NCBI GenBank assembly: GCA_017621905.1
Contig: JAGASC010000131.1
Span: forward strand, 1 to 7,230
Length of the DNA: 7,230 nt
Source: Roseburia sp.
GTDB taxonomy: Bacteria > Bacillota > Clostridia > Lachnospirales > Lachnospiraceae
Direction of reading: 5' to 3'
The notes under the pieces are model-generated. The model made no database searches. It had not been told where the DNA came from and saw only the letters and a list, made by a program, of their open reading frames with translations. Shown piece after piece: positions 1 through 6,649 of the stretch; position 1 is the stretch's first letter, and each line of letters opens with the position of its first letter. A program made the translations under genes and the position numbers.

Positions 1-7
1 CACTCAC

Positions 8-54
8 CTCCCCGGGTTCTGTAGTATGCCAGCGACCTACAGGGGGAGTATAAC
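8..54 (+). promoter_or_regulatory. Candidate promoter overlapped by an inverted repeat
   Basis: The sequence shows TATAAC at 49-54, one mismatch from a sigma-A -10 box. Seventeen bases upstream is ATGCCA (26-31), a poor -35 with 4 of 6 matches. The inverted repeat CTGTAG (19-24) / CTACAG (37-42) flanks the -35, and an outer pair CTCCCC (8-13) / GGGGAG (43-48) extends the symmetry with a 5-base bulge at 14-18. The repeat could be a repressor or activator site. It could equally be an RNA hairpin of an upstream transcript, because the window starts only a few bases before it. The promoter itself is weakly supported. Confidence 0.28.
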
Positions 55-85
55 AAAAAAGAGAATAAAGCGAAAGTGTGCAGTT

Positions 86-124
86 GGGTTTCATAACCCT
101 ATTGGTGCCTTTCGCGGAAAGGCA
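86..124 (+). promoter_or_regulatory. Two leader hairpins; the second covers the ribosome binding site of the lipoprotein gene
   Basis: The first hairpin is GGGTT (86-90), loop TCAT, AACCC (95-99). The second is TGCCTTTC (106-113), loop GCG, GAAAGGCA (117-124), an uninterrupted 8-bp stem. The only purine-rich Shine-Dalgarno candidate for the ATG at 135 is GGAAAGG (116-122), which lies almost wholly in the 3' arm of this stem. No T-run follows, so it is not an intrinsic terminator. It may limit translation, protect the 5' end of the mRNA, or act as a palindromic operator at the DNA level. Structure is read directly from the sequence; function is inferred. Confidence 0.5.
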
Positions 125-134
125 GTTTATAAAA

Positions 135-1868
135 ATGAAAAAAAAGAGTATTGCTCTTCTTTGTAGTATCACCATGCTGGCATCCTGTTTGGCAGGATGT
201 GGCAGTACAACCAACGAATCAGGTTCAGAAAAAAGTTCCTCTGGTGTAAGTACAGAAAATGCATCTGACAGCACAGATGTTACGTCTGAGGTGCAGGAAC
301 CTACAACTGTTTCCGGTGTTGACGGTAAGGGTGAAAAGATTGTTGTTGGTATTCAGACCAATGCTTTAATAACAGATTATGAAGATAACTTATTTACACA
401 GAAGCTGGAAGAAGAATTGAATATAGATATTGAATTCTATGAGCTTCCTTCCGGCTCGGATGATCTGAATACCAAGCTGAGCTTAATGGCGAATGCCGGT
501 TCTGATATGCCCGATGTAATTTTTGCAGGGTTGGATAATACTATTATTTATAATTACGGTTCCAATGGCGTGTTCATTCCGTTAAATGATTACCTGGCAG
601 ATGAAAGTATCAGTCCCAACTGGGCAGCAATTCCAGAAGAAGATCAGCAGCAGATGTTAATGAGTATGAAGAGCGTTGATGGTAATATCTACGGACTTGC
701 ATGCTTTGAACCTGAATTAGGAAATAAGACGCCATATATTTACTATATCAATCAGGAATGGCTGGATGCACTGGATCTGGAAGTACCTACCACAACAGAT
801 GAATTGTATGATGTATTGGTTCATTTTGTAAATGATGACCCCAACGGAAATGGTGTGAAGGATGAAATCGGTGTTTACGGATGTACAACCTGGTGGGCAG
901 AGAATACTTGTAAGGCGTTAATGAACTCCTTTACATATTGGGATGGCTCTCTTGCTCTTTCTGATGATGGCTCTACAGTATATGCACCCTTTGTTTTGGA
1001 TGAATACAGAGCCGGTCTGGAATATATGCGCAAGTTGAATGAGGAAGGCTTACTGGCGTCTTCTATCTTTACAGATGATACTACTCAGTTTAAGGCAAAC
1101 ATGAATGCAGAGACACCTGTGGTTGGTCTGACAACTGTCGGCAGTACCAGTACATGGACAGATACAGCAAACAATGCTAATTTCCTGGCATTGTCAGCAA
1201 TTGAACCTTTTGTCGGACCGGAAGGTGTCCAGTTAACTCCTTATAGTGAGTATGTTCCAGGCATTACGTTCTTTGTAACAAGTGGAGCCGAGAATCCTGA
1301 GCTTTGCTATCGTCTCGGTGAGTATTTCTATAACTATGAAATCTCCATGTGGGCAAGATATGGTGAGAGGGATTACAACTGGACAGATGATGAAGCAGTA
1401 TTGGCTGGTGTGGAAAGTCTCTTCACAGTAACCGGTGCAGCGGAGAAGGTTACCGTTGGTTATTGCTATAAGACCAAAGATGATCCTTGGGTAACAGAGA
1501 ATAACATTTTCTGGCATAACATCGGACCGCGTTATGCACCGGCGTCTTCCTCCGCAACTTCTTTAGTTGCAGAGTTTAATCCAGATGATCCTACTTTAAA
1601 AGGTGCTAAGGTCAAGCTTGGTGCATACGTCAATATGGGACCTGAAAAGTCCCTGCCTGCATTGCAGTACACAGCTGAAGAGCTGGAAGCAATTTCATTG
1701 ATCGTTTCAGACATTACAACCTATGTAAATGCATGCTTTGCTGAGTTTATCACAGGGCAGAGATCACTTGATGATGCAGGTTGGGAAAGCTACCTGGCAG
1801 AACTGGAAGCATATGGTCTTTCAGAGTGGCTTAAAAATGCACAGGTTGCATATGATCGCGTTAAGTAG
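135..1868 (+). CDS. Extracellular solute-binding lipoprotein of a sugar ABC importer (LplA-like, family 1)
   Basis: This is the substrate-capturing component of a CUT1-type carbohydrate importer, anchored by lipid to the outer face of the membrane. The ATG at 135 is chosen because it gives a classic lipoprotein signal: MKKKS, a hydrophobic core at residues 6-16 and lipobox LAGC with Cys22 as the acylation site. LASC with Cys18 is a second possible lipobox. A Ser/Thr/Glu-rich tether covers about residues 23-66, and the folded part begins near residue 69. The early MPDVIFAG segment (about residues 125-132), the 577-residue length and the late WARYGERDYNW stretch fit the large LplA-type binding proteins that pair with LplB/YtcP permeases, which is exactly the pair downstream. 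An in-frame GTG at 78 would put untypical sequence ahead of the signal peptide and is disfavoured. The substrate is unknown; the lyase downstream suggests an oligosaccharide containing uronic acid. Confidence 0.93.
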   Translation: MKKKSIALLCSITMLASCLAGCGSTTNESGSEKSSSGVSTENASDSTDVTSEVQEPTTVSGVDGKGEKIVVGIQTNALITDYEDNLFTQKLEEELNIDIEFYELPSGSDDLNTKLSLMANAGSDMPDVIFAGLDNTIIYNYGSNGVFIPLNDYLADESISPNWAAIPEEDQQQMLMSMKSVDGNIYGLACFEPELGNKTPYIYYINQEWLDALDLEVPTTTDELYDVLVHFVNDDPNGNGVKDEIGVYGCTTWWAENTCKALMNSFTYWDGSLALSDDGSTVYAPFVLDEYRAGLEYMRKLNEEGLLASSIFTDDTTQFKANMNAETPVVGLTTVGSTSTWTDTANNANFLALSAIEPFVGPEGVQLTPYSEYVPGITFFVTSGAENPELCYRLGEYFYNYEISMWARYGERDYNWTDDEAVLAGVESLFTVTGAAEKVTVGYCYKTKDDPWVTENNIFWHNIGPRYAPASSSATSLVAEFNPDDPTLKGAKVKLGAYVNMGPEKSLPALQYTAEELEAISLIVSDITTYVNACFAEFITGQRSLDDAGWESYLAELEAYGLSEWLKNAQVAYDRVK

Positions 1869-1890
1869 CTTATTATAAAGTTCCGACGTA

Positions 1891-1927
1891 TTGTTCCACC
1901 AGATGTATCTTGTGTCTGGTGGAACAG
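1891..1927 (+). promoter_or_regulatory. Strong intergenic hairpin between binding-protein and permease genes
   Basis: GTTCCACCAGA (1893-1903) pairs perfectly with TCTGGTGGAAC (1915-1925). The stem extends by T1892-A1926 and a T1891-G1927 wobble, around an 11-base loop. It is followed only by GTTTTC, a poor U-tract, so complete termination is unlikely. In binding-protein-dependent ABC operons, hairpins in this position are known to let the binding protein be made in excess, through partial termination or by protecting the upstream mRNA from 3' exonucleases. That role is inferred here. The hairpin ends about 9 bases before the ribosome binding site of the permease gene. Confidence 0.65.
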
Positions 1928-1948
1928 ATGTTTTCAGAGGAGAATTAT

Positions 1949-2899
1949 ATGATTAAAGCAAAAGAAAGAATACCTGTTGCAGGCAAGAAAAAGTTATGGA
2001 AAAGGATTGCTGCCAGATGGCAGTTGTATTTAGTGCTTCTGGCCCCGATTGTTTTTACAATTGTATTTAATTATATTCCAATGGGGGGCGTCTTGATGGC
2101 TTTTCAAAAGTACAATATGAAGGACGGCATTTTCGGAAGTCCCTGGGTAGGTCTGCTTCAGTTTAAGAAATTTTTAACTTCACCAAGATTTGGAATAATT
2201 ATCAAAAATACCCTGACATTATCCCTTTACGGGCTTTTTGCAGGTTATCCGATCACCGTATTGTTTGCGCTTCTCTTAAATGCCATGCGGGGAACCAGAT
2301 ATAAAAAGGTGATACAGACAGTTACCTATTTACCTCACTTTATTTCAACGGTTGTCATTGTAGGACTTGTTTTCCAGATTCTGAACTATCGTAATGGTTT
2401 GTGGGGCGCATTGTATCAATTCTTTAACGGTACAGTAGCACCGGACATACTGGCAAAAGCTACGAATTTCAAACATATTCATATCTGGTCAGGCATCTGG
2501 CAGAATCTGGGATTTGATTCCATTCTATTTTTTGCAGCGTTGGCCGGTATTGATCCTTCCCTGCATGAAGCCGCAACAATTGATGGAGCAAACCGCTTCC
2601 AGCGAATGAGATATATTGATATGCCCGGAATCATTCCGATTGTAAGCATTACTTTGATTTTACGAATTGGCGGCATTATGAATGTAGGATATGAAAAGAC
2701 ATTGTTAATGCAGAATGATCTGAACAGTTCCTACAGTGAGGTAATATCCACTTATGTATATAAGGTTGGACTTGCTTCCGGGATGCCGGATTATTCCTAT
2801 TCTACAGCAATTGGTTTGTTTAATTCTGTGATCAACTTTATCTTACTGCTTATAGCAAATCGAATCAGTAGAAAAGTCAGCGGAAGTGGTATTTTTTAA
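1949..2899 (+). CDS. Sugar ABC transporter permease, LplB-type
   Basis: This is one of the two membrane subunits that form the translocation channel of the importer. The 316-residue product has a short basic N-terminus (residues 1-24) and about six hydrophobic helices, roughly at 27-47, 83-110, 125-147, 178-200, 230-245 and 285-305. The cytoplasmic EAA loop that contacts the ATPase is clear at about 207-226, from EAATIDGANRF to the MPG. The LplB type is suggested by the NYIPMGGVLMAFQKYN segment near residue 41. The ATG at 1949 is chosen because AGAGGAG (1936-1942) lies 6 bases upstream; the in-frame TTG at 1910 and ATG at 1928 lie in or beside the preceding hairpin and lack such a site. The gene is 12 bases upstream of its partner permease. 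The family is certain, the transported sugar unknown. Confidence 0.94.
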   Translation: MIKAKERIPVAGKKKLWKRIAARWQLYLVLLAPIVFTIVFNYIPMGGVLMAFQKYNMKDGIFGSPWVGLLQFKKFLTSPRFGIIIKNTLTLSLYGLFAGYPITVLFALLLNAMRGTRYKKVIQTVTYLPHFISTVVIVGLVFQILNYRNGLWGALYQFFNGTVAPDILAKATNFKHIHIWSGIWQNLGFDSILFFAALAGIDPSLHEAATIDGANRFQRMRYIDMPGIIPIVSITLILRIGGIMNVGYEKTLLMQNDLNSSYSEVISTYVYKVGLASGMPDYSYSTAIGLFNSVINFILLLIANRISRKVSGSGIF

Positions 2900-2911
2900 G
2901 GAGGCTTCTAA

Positions 2912-3805
2912 ATGAGAAAATTCAGGTATCTTGGTACCGATGATAAGATTTTTTATATCATTGTTTATACATTATTGACATTGATTTTTATTGCAGTGTT
3001 GTATCCTTGCATATTTGTTATCTCAGCATCATTTTCATCCGGAGATGCAATCCAGGCAGGAAAAGTTGTATTGTTTCCGGTGGATTTCAGCTTGGAGGGA
3101 TATAAGACCGTTTTCCATACAAAGGATGTATTGCTGGGATTCCGTAATTCCCTGTTCTATACAGTGGCAGGAACATTGCTAAGTGTGACATTGACCATGA
3201 TGGCGGCAAGTGCCCTGGCAAGAAAAGATATTCCGGGCAGGGATGGTATTATGATGTTCTTTTCCATAACCATGTATTTCGGTGGTGGAATGATTCCCCT
3301 ATATATGGTTGTAAAACAGCTGCATATGATCAATACCATATGGGCAATCCTGCTGCCGGGAGCTTTTGGTGTATACAATATGATCATGGCAAGAACCTTC
3401 ATTCAGACCAATGTTCCCGATGAAATGCTGGATGCTGCCAGAATAGACGGCTGTAGTGACATTAACTTTATTACTGTAGTAGTGCTGCCTTTGTCCAAAT
3501 CAATTATAGCTGTCTTGATATTATTCTATGGCGTTGGTATATGGAACTCCTATTTCAATGCCATGATCTATCTGCATGATGATCAGCTGTATCCATTGAC
3601 CTTATTCCTCAGAGAAATCCTGATACTGGATTCAATCGATGTGTCTACCATTACGGATCCTGAGCTTCAGGCACAGCTGGCCAAAATTGCAGCAAGTATT
3701 AAATACGCTCTTATTGTGGTAAGTATGATTCCCATACTGATTATATATCCATTGGTACAGAAGCATATCGTAAAGGGTGTGATGATCGGAGCAATCAAAG
3801 GATAA
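2912..3805 (+). CDS. Sugar ABC transporter permease, YtcP/CarB-type
   Basis: This is the second channel subunit, expected to form a heterodimer with the preceding permease. The 297-residue product has about six hydrophobic helices, roughly at 14-37, 79-101, 113-133, 140-160, 190-212 and 265-282. The EAA-loop equivalent is DAARIDG at 174-180, running to the LP at 192-193. The C-terminus (residues 279-297, starting YPLVQKHIVKGV and ending GAIKG) is the conserved tail of this permease group. The start is well supported: AAGGAGG (2898-2904) overlaps the stop of the upstream gene and lies 7 bases before the ATG, so the two permeases are probably translated together. No ATP-binding subunit follows, unlike many import operons; these systems often use a shared MsmX/MsmK-type ATPase encoded elsewhere in the genome. 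Confidence 0.94.
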   Translation: MRKFRYLGTDDKIFYIIVYTLLTLIFIAVLYPCIFVISASFSSGDAIQAGKVVLFPVDFSLEGYKTVFHTKDVLLGFRNSLFYTVAGTLLSVTLTMMAASALARKDIPGRDGIMMFFSITMYFGGGMIPLYMVVKQLHMINTIWAILLPGAFGVYNMIMARTFIQTNVPDEMLDAARIDGCSDINFITVVVLPLSKSIIAVLILFYGVGIWNSYFNAMIYLHDDQLYPLTLFLREILILDSIDVSTITDPELQAQLAKIAASIKYALIVVSMIPILIIYPLVQKHIVKGVMIGAIKG

Positions 3806-3820
3806 GGTGTGGAGGAAGAT

Positions 3821-4771
3821 ATGATTTATACACTATTGATTATTTCCATCTTCATGTCGGTACTGAAAAATATTCTGTCTAAATATGGGGATGCGGAGTT
3901 TGAAGGAGTGTCGGCACTGTTTAAGCTGAACAGTATCGTTGCACTTGTTACAACGGTCATGGCGTTTATGATGGGAGGCCGTTTCATTGGCGGATTGAAT
4001 ATGGCATCGATTGTATTGTGTATAGTCAATGCCATAACGGCAATTCTGGCCCAGGTATTTTTTATCAGGTCAGTGGCAGCCGGCAGTGTAACGGTCAGTT
4101 CCCTGTTCTATGCCTGCGGTTTTATTATTCCGACCATTTGGGGCGCAATTTATTATCAGGAAGAAATTACGTCCCTGCAGATTCTCGGACTGCTGGTACT
4201 GTGTGTCAGCCTGTGGTTGGGAACACAGAAGGATGAAATCGGAAATGAGAACTGCACAGAAAATGAGAGCTGTGCAGAAAATAAGAGCTGCACAGAAAAT
4301 GAGAGCAGTATGGAAAAAGGGATGAGCAGTAGACAAGGTTTCAGCGTCAAATGGCTGGTGCTGACACTGATGGCAATGTTCTTTTCCGGTATTTTAGGCG
4401 TGATTCAGAAGATTTTCAGTATGTCAGAGCAGAGTCATATGATGAATGATTTCCTGGTGACTGCTTTTCTGATCATGTTCCTGCTCACGCTGGTGGGTTA
4501 TGTAGTAATCGGTAAGGGCCTGCGGAAAGGCAGCCCGAAATTTTATACATTGGCAGGCGCAATGGGAATTGCCACAGGACTTATTAATATGCTGAATATT
4601 TATCTGGCAGGAAAGCTTCCAAGCATTATTGTATTTCCGGCTACCAACGGGGGCATCATTGTGGCCACGGCACTGGCATCTGCAGTTGTGTTCAGGGAAA
4701 AGCTGAGTGGCAGACAGAAACTGAGCATTATTTTGGGTGTAGTTTCCATTATCGTAATCGGAGTCTGCTAG
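3821..4771 (+). CDS. EamA/DMT-superfamily ten-helix transporter
   Basis: The 316-residue product is an integral membrane protein with two five-helix halves, the layout of EamA-type drug/metabolite transporters. Helices lie roughly at 2-19, 31-51, 60-80, 89-109, 118-135 and then 176-197, 209-230, 240-262, 266-290 and 299-316. Each half ends with the usual acidic-basic turn followed by a Gly-rich helix (YYQEEITSLQILG near 111; VFREKLSGRQKLS near 290). The halves are joined by a long loop (about 137-175) holding a hexapeptide repeat, annotated separately. GGAGG at 3811-3815 lies 5 bases before the ATG at 3821; the in-frame GTG at 3809 would overlap that site. It sits 15 bases after the permease and 13 before the lyase gene, so it is almost surely in the same transcript. 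Its substrate is not evident: import or export of a sugar breakdown product is one guess, and nothing in the sequence gives direction. Confidence 0.85.
   Translation: MIYTLLIISIFMSVLKNILSKYGDAEFEGVSALFKLNSIVALVTTVMAFMMGGRFIGGLNMASIVLCIVNAITAILAQVFFIRSVAAGSVTVSSLFYACGFIIPTIWGAIYYQEEITSLQILGLLVLCVSLWLGTQKDEIGNENCTENESCAENKSCTENESSMEKGMSSRQGFSVKWLVLTLMAMFFSGILGVIQKIFSMSEQSHMMNDFLVTAFLIMFLLTLVGYVVIGKGLRKGSPKFYTLAGAMGIATGLINMLNIYLAGKLPSIIVFPATNGGIIVATALASAVVFREKLSGRQKLSIILGVVSIIVIGVC
4238..4309 (+). repeat. Four 18-bp tandem repeats encoding a Cys-Glu-Asn hexapeptide in the transporter loop
   Basis: The units are 4238-4255, 4256-4273, 4274-4291 and 4292-4309, encoding IGNENC, TENESC, AENKSC and TENESS; a decayed fifth (MEKG) follows to 4321. 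Units 2-4 differ from one another by only a few bases, with a core close to CAGAAAATGAGAGCTG, while unit 1 is more diverged. The repeat occupies residues 140-163, between the two EamA halves, and places three cysteines six residues apart. Multiples of 18 bases keep the frame, so copy number could vary without breaking the protein. Confidence 0.85.
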
Positions 4772-4784
4772 AAAGGAGAATTTT

Positions 4785-6470
4785 ATGTTGTCGGTTATTC
4801 TAAGTGATGAAAAAATAGAACAACTACGTACCCATCCTTATTACAGGGAAATGTATAGGAATGTGAAGCAGTACGCAGATGAGGTCTGTGGGACGATTCC
4901 CCATGTTTTACCCTACAGCAAGTTTAAGTTATTTGATGAATCCGGAAGCAGATGGACATATGAGGAAGCTTACTATGAACACCGGAAACGGTTGAATGCA
5001 CTGACACTCTGCTATCTGATCTTTGGAGAAGAGAAGTACAGAACAGCCTTGGAGGATATTATCTGGGCAATCTGTGATGAATTTACATGGGTACTTCCGG
5101 CACATATGTGGAGCGCGGGCAGTGTAGAGGAAAAGGAAGTCTATCTGGACTTGTTTGCCTGCGAAACCGGTATGGCTTTGGCGGAGATCCTGTCAATGAC
5201 AGCTGCTTCTTTGGATGGACTGGTAGTAGAACGTGCCAAAAAGGAAATCCGCAGAAGGATTATAGAACCCTATTTTGCGGATACTTTTTACTGGGAGAAG
5301 GAAAGACATAACTGGGCTGCGGTCTGTGCAGGCTGTATAGGCATGACCTTTTTCTATGAGGCAAAGGCAGAGGAAGTGGACGCGGTACTCCCACGGATTC
5401 TGGCTACTATGGACTGCTTCCTGGAGAGCTATCCGGAGGATGGCTGTTGTCTGGAGGGACTGGACTACTGGGATTATGGATTCGGATTTTATGTGTATTT
5501 TGCAGAACGGCTGGAGAAGTATTCTGGTGGAAAGTATCAGCTTCTGAAAGCTGAAAAGGTGGAAAAGATTGCCCATTATCTACAGAATATCCGGCTTGGC
5601 AACCGGTATGCGGCTGCGTTTTCTGACAGTGAGAACCAAATTGTTGCATTTCCGGGACTGGTGCATTTTTTGCACCGGATCTATGAGAATATTGATGTTC
5701 TTCCGAATGAGGTGCTCACGAAATACGGAGATGATCCTACCCAGAGATGGGCGGCCTTTATCCGCGATTATGCATGGACCAGTCCTTACAACAAGGTAAA
5801 TATGAGAAGCGGTGCCACATATTATGAGAGTGCTGAGTGGTTCATCTATAATGGTGCCTATTACAGCTTTGCCGCAAAGGCAGGCCACAATAATGTGCCC
5901 CACAATCACAATGATGTGGGAAGCTTCCTCTATTGCGTAGGGGATAATATTATCCTGACGGATCCCGGCAAAGGAGAATATACAAAACAATATTTTTCTC
6001 AGAAGCGTTATGAATTTTTTGTGACTTCTTCCAGAGGACATAGTGTGCCGATTATAAACGGAATGTATCAGAAACAGGGCAGTGAATTTAGAGGTGAAGT
6101 TCTTTTCCATGATGAAAAGCATTTTTGCCTGGAAATGGCAGGTGCCTATGGCATTGATACATTGAGCAGTCTGAAACGGAGCTTTGTGCTGGAGGAAAGC
6201 GGTATCCTTATAGAGGATGAGTTCTTGTTTAACCAAGAGGCAGGAGAAATCATCGAGCGCTTCATTTTATCGGAAGAACCGGTTATTAACGGAACTTACA
6301 TACAGATTGGTTCCCAAAAGATGACAGGGGAATTTGATAAATACAATATTTCGGTAAGAAAAGAAGATTATGCCGGTTCTCTTGGTAAGCCTAAAAGCGT
6401 ATATGTGCTGGACTTTGCTCTGAAAATGAAAGAGAAACATGTAAAGTGTACGTTTTGTATAGCTGGTTAG
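4785..6470 (+). CDS. Heparinase II/III-like protein, probable cytoplasmic oligouronate lyase
   Basis: The 561-residue product has the heparinase II/III architecture: an all-helical N-terminal toroid (about 1-310) and a beta-sandwich C-terminal domain (about 335-561). Members of these lyase families break uronic-acid glycosidic bonds by beta-elimination. Candidate active-site features are HNW at 175-177, the Tyr-rich EGLDYWDYGFGFYVYF at 224-239, the His/Asn/Asp cluster GHNNVPHNHNDVGSF at 367-381 (the family hallmark), and RGHSVPIING at 417-426. The catalytic assignment is by analogy, not alignment. There is no signal peptide and the chain has 13 cysteines (including CC at 221-222), both pointing to the cytoplasm and so to imported oligosaccharides rather than external polymer. 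AAAGGAG (4772-4778) lies 6 bases before the ATG, 13 bases after the transporter gene. The substrate (glycosaminoglycan, alginate, pectin-like or other) cannot be told from motifs. Confidence 0.85.
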   Translation: MLSVILSDEKIEQLRTHPYYREMYRNVKQYADEVCGTIPHVLPYSKFKLFDESGSRWTYEEAYYEHRKRLNALTLCYLIFGEEKYRTALEDIIWAICDEFTWVLPAHMWSAGSVEEKEVYLDLFACETGMALAEILSMTAASLDGLVVERAKKEIRRRIIEPYFADTFYWEKERHNWAAVCAGCIGMTFFYEAKAEEVDAVLPRILATMDCFLESYPEDGCCLEGLDYWDYGFGFYVYFAERLEKYSGGKYQLLKAEKVEKIAHYLQNIRLGNRYAAAFSDSENQIVAFPGLVHFLHRIYENIDVLPNEVLTKYGDDPTQRWAAFIRDYAWTSPYNKVNMRSGATYYESAEWFIYNGAYYSFAAKAGHNNVPHNHNDVGSFLYCVGDNIILTDPGKGEYTKQYFSQKRYEFFVTSSRGHSVPIINGMYQKQGSEFRGEVLFHDEKHFCLEMAGAYGIDTLSSLKRSFVLEESGILIEDEFLFNQEAGEIIERFILSEEPVINGTYIQIGSQKMTGEFDKYNISVRKEDYAGSLGKPKSVYVLDFALKMKEKHVKCTFCIAG

Positions 6471-6543
6471 CAGGAAAGTATAGACATATGTATTTACAGG
6501 ATTGGAGGTGAAAGCAGATAAAAATAAACGAGCGAATCAGAAG

Positions 6544-6571
6544 TTGACATCGTGTTAGACGAAAATATAAG
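6544..6571 (+). promoter_or_regulatory. Sigma-A-type promoter ahead of the last gene
   Basis: A perfect -35 box TTGACA (6544-6549), a 16-base spacer and the -10 box TATAAG (6566-6571, 5 of 6 matches to consensus) are visible. Transcription would begin near 6578, giving a leader of about 70 bases before the ATG at 6650. This suggests that the last gene can be expressed independently of, or in addition to, readthrough from the transporter-lyase operon. The sequence match is direct; activity is inferred. Confidence 0.55.
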
Positions 6572-6600
6572 TGATGAGGAAGGCAAATCGGCAGGCTATT

Positions 6601-6624
6601 GGGCGGGGGATGCTCCTACCACCC
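6601..6624 (+). promoter_or_regulatory. Imperfect GC-rich hairpin in the leader of the last gene
   Basis: GGG (6601-6603) can pair with CCC (6622-6624), GG (6605-6606) with CC (6619-6620), and GGA (6608-6610) with TCC (6614-6616) around a TGC loop, with mismatches between. It lies between the proposed start of transcription and the ribosome binding site at 6636-6644. No T-run follows, so it is not a terminator. A weak structure with unproven function. Confidence 0.25.
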
Positions 6625-6649
6625 TTACGATTGTCAGGGAGGAGAAAAA

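Larger units (their letters stand above)
6471..6649 (+). other. Intergenic spacer with a short coding-like stretch
   Basis: This spacer is longer than the other downstream gaps in the operon and has no convincing terminator after the lyase gene. From about 6528 one frame, the same as the lyase frame but after three stops (6468, 6519, 6525), stays open to a stop at 6687-6689. Up to the next start it would read SEVDIVLDENISDEEG and then GYWAGDAPTTLTIVREEKK, a protein-like composition. It has no ATG and no placed ribosome binding site, and would overlap the next gene by about 40 bases. GGAGG at 6504-6508 stands 9 bases before an ATA that opens the ten-codon frame IKINERIRS-stop. This may be the remnant of a decayed gene, or chance. 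It is not called as a gene. Confidence 0.3.

Noticed and set aside
78..134. GTG at 78 as the start of the binding protein
   Set aside because: It would add 19 residues before a classic MKKKS lipoprotein signal and would start upstream of both leader hairpins with no good ribosome binding site.
138..145. A8 tract at codons 2-4 of the binding protein as a phase-variation switch
   Set aside because: Lys-rich signal peptide starts commonly produce such tracts; eight As with no other support is not enough.
1910..1948. TTG at 1910 or ATG at 1928 as the start of the first permease
   Set aside because: TTG 1910 lies in the hairpin loop, and neither has a suitable upstream site; the ATG at 1949 has AGAGGAG 6 bases upstream.
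2891..2900. T6 run at the end of the first permease as a terminator
   Set aside because: No GC-rich stem precedes it, and the ribosome binding site of the next gene follows immediately.
4238..4321. Short direct repeats as a CRISPR array
   Set aside because: The units are 18-bp, contiguous, without spacers, and in frame within a membrane protein gene.
4070..4336. Minus-strand frames rich in Phe/Cys/Leu repeats near the transporter loop
   Set aside because: The pattern is the reverse complement of the 18-bp tandem repeat and does not resemble an independent protein.
5580..6236. Long minus-strand open frame (218 codons) opposite the lyase gene
   Set aside because: It lies fully within a well-supported + strand gene, has no ribosome binding site I can see, and its composition is that of an antisense shadow.
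6486..6491. CATATG palindrome (ACATATGT) after the lyase gene as an operator
   Set aside because: Too short and AT-rich to distinguish from chance, and not placed near a promoter box.
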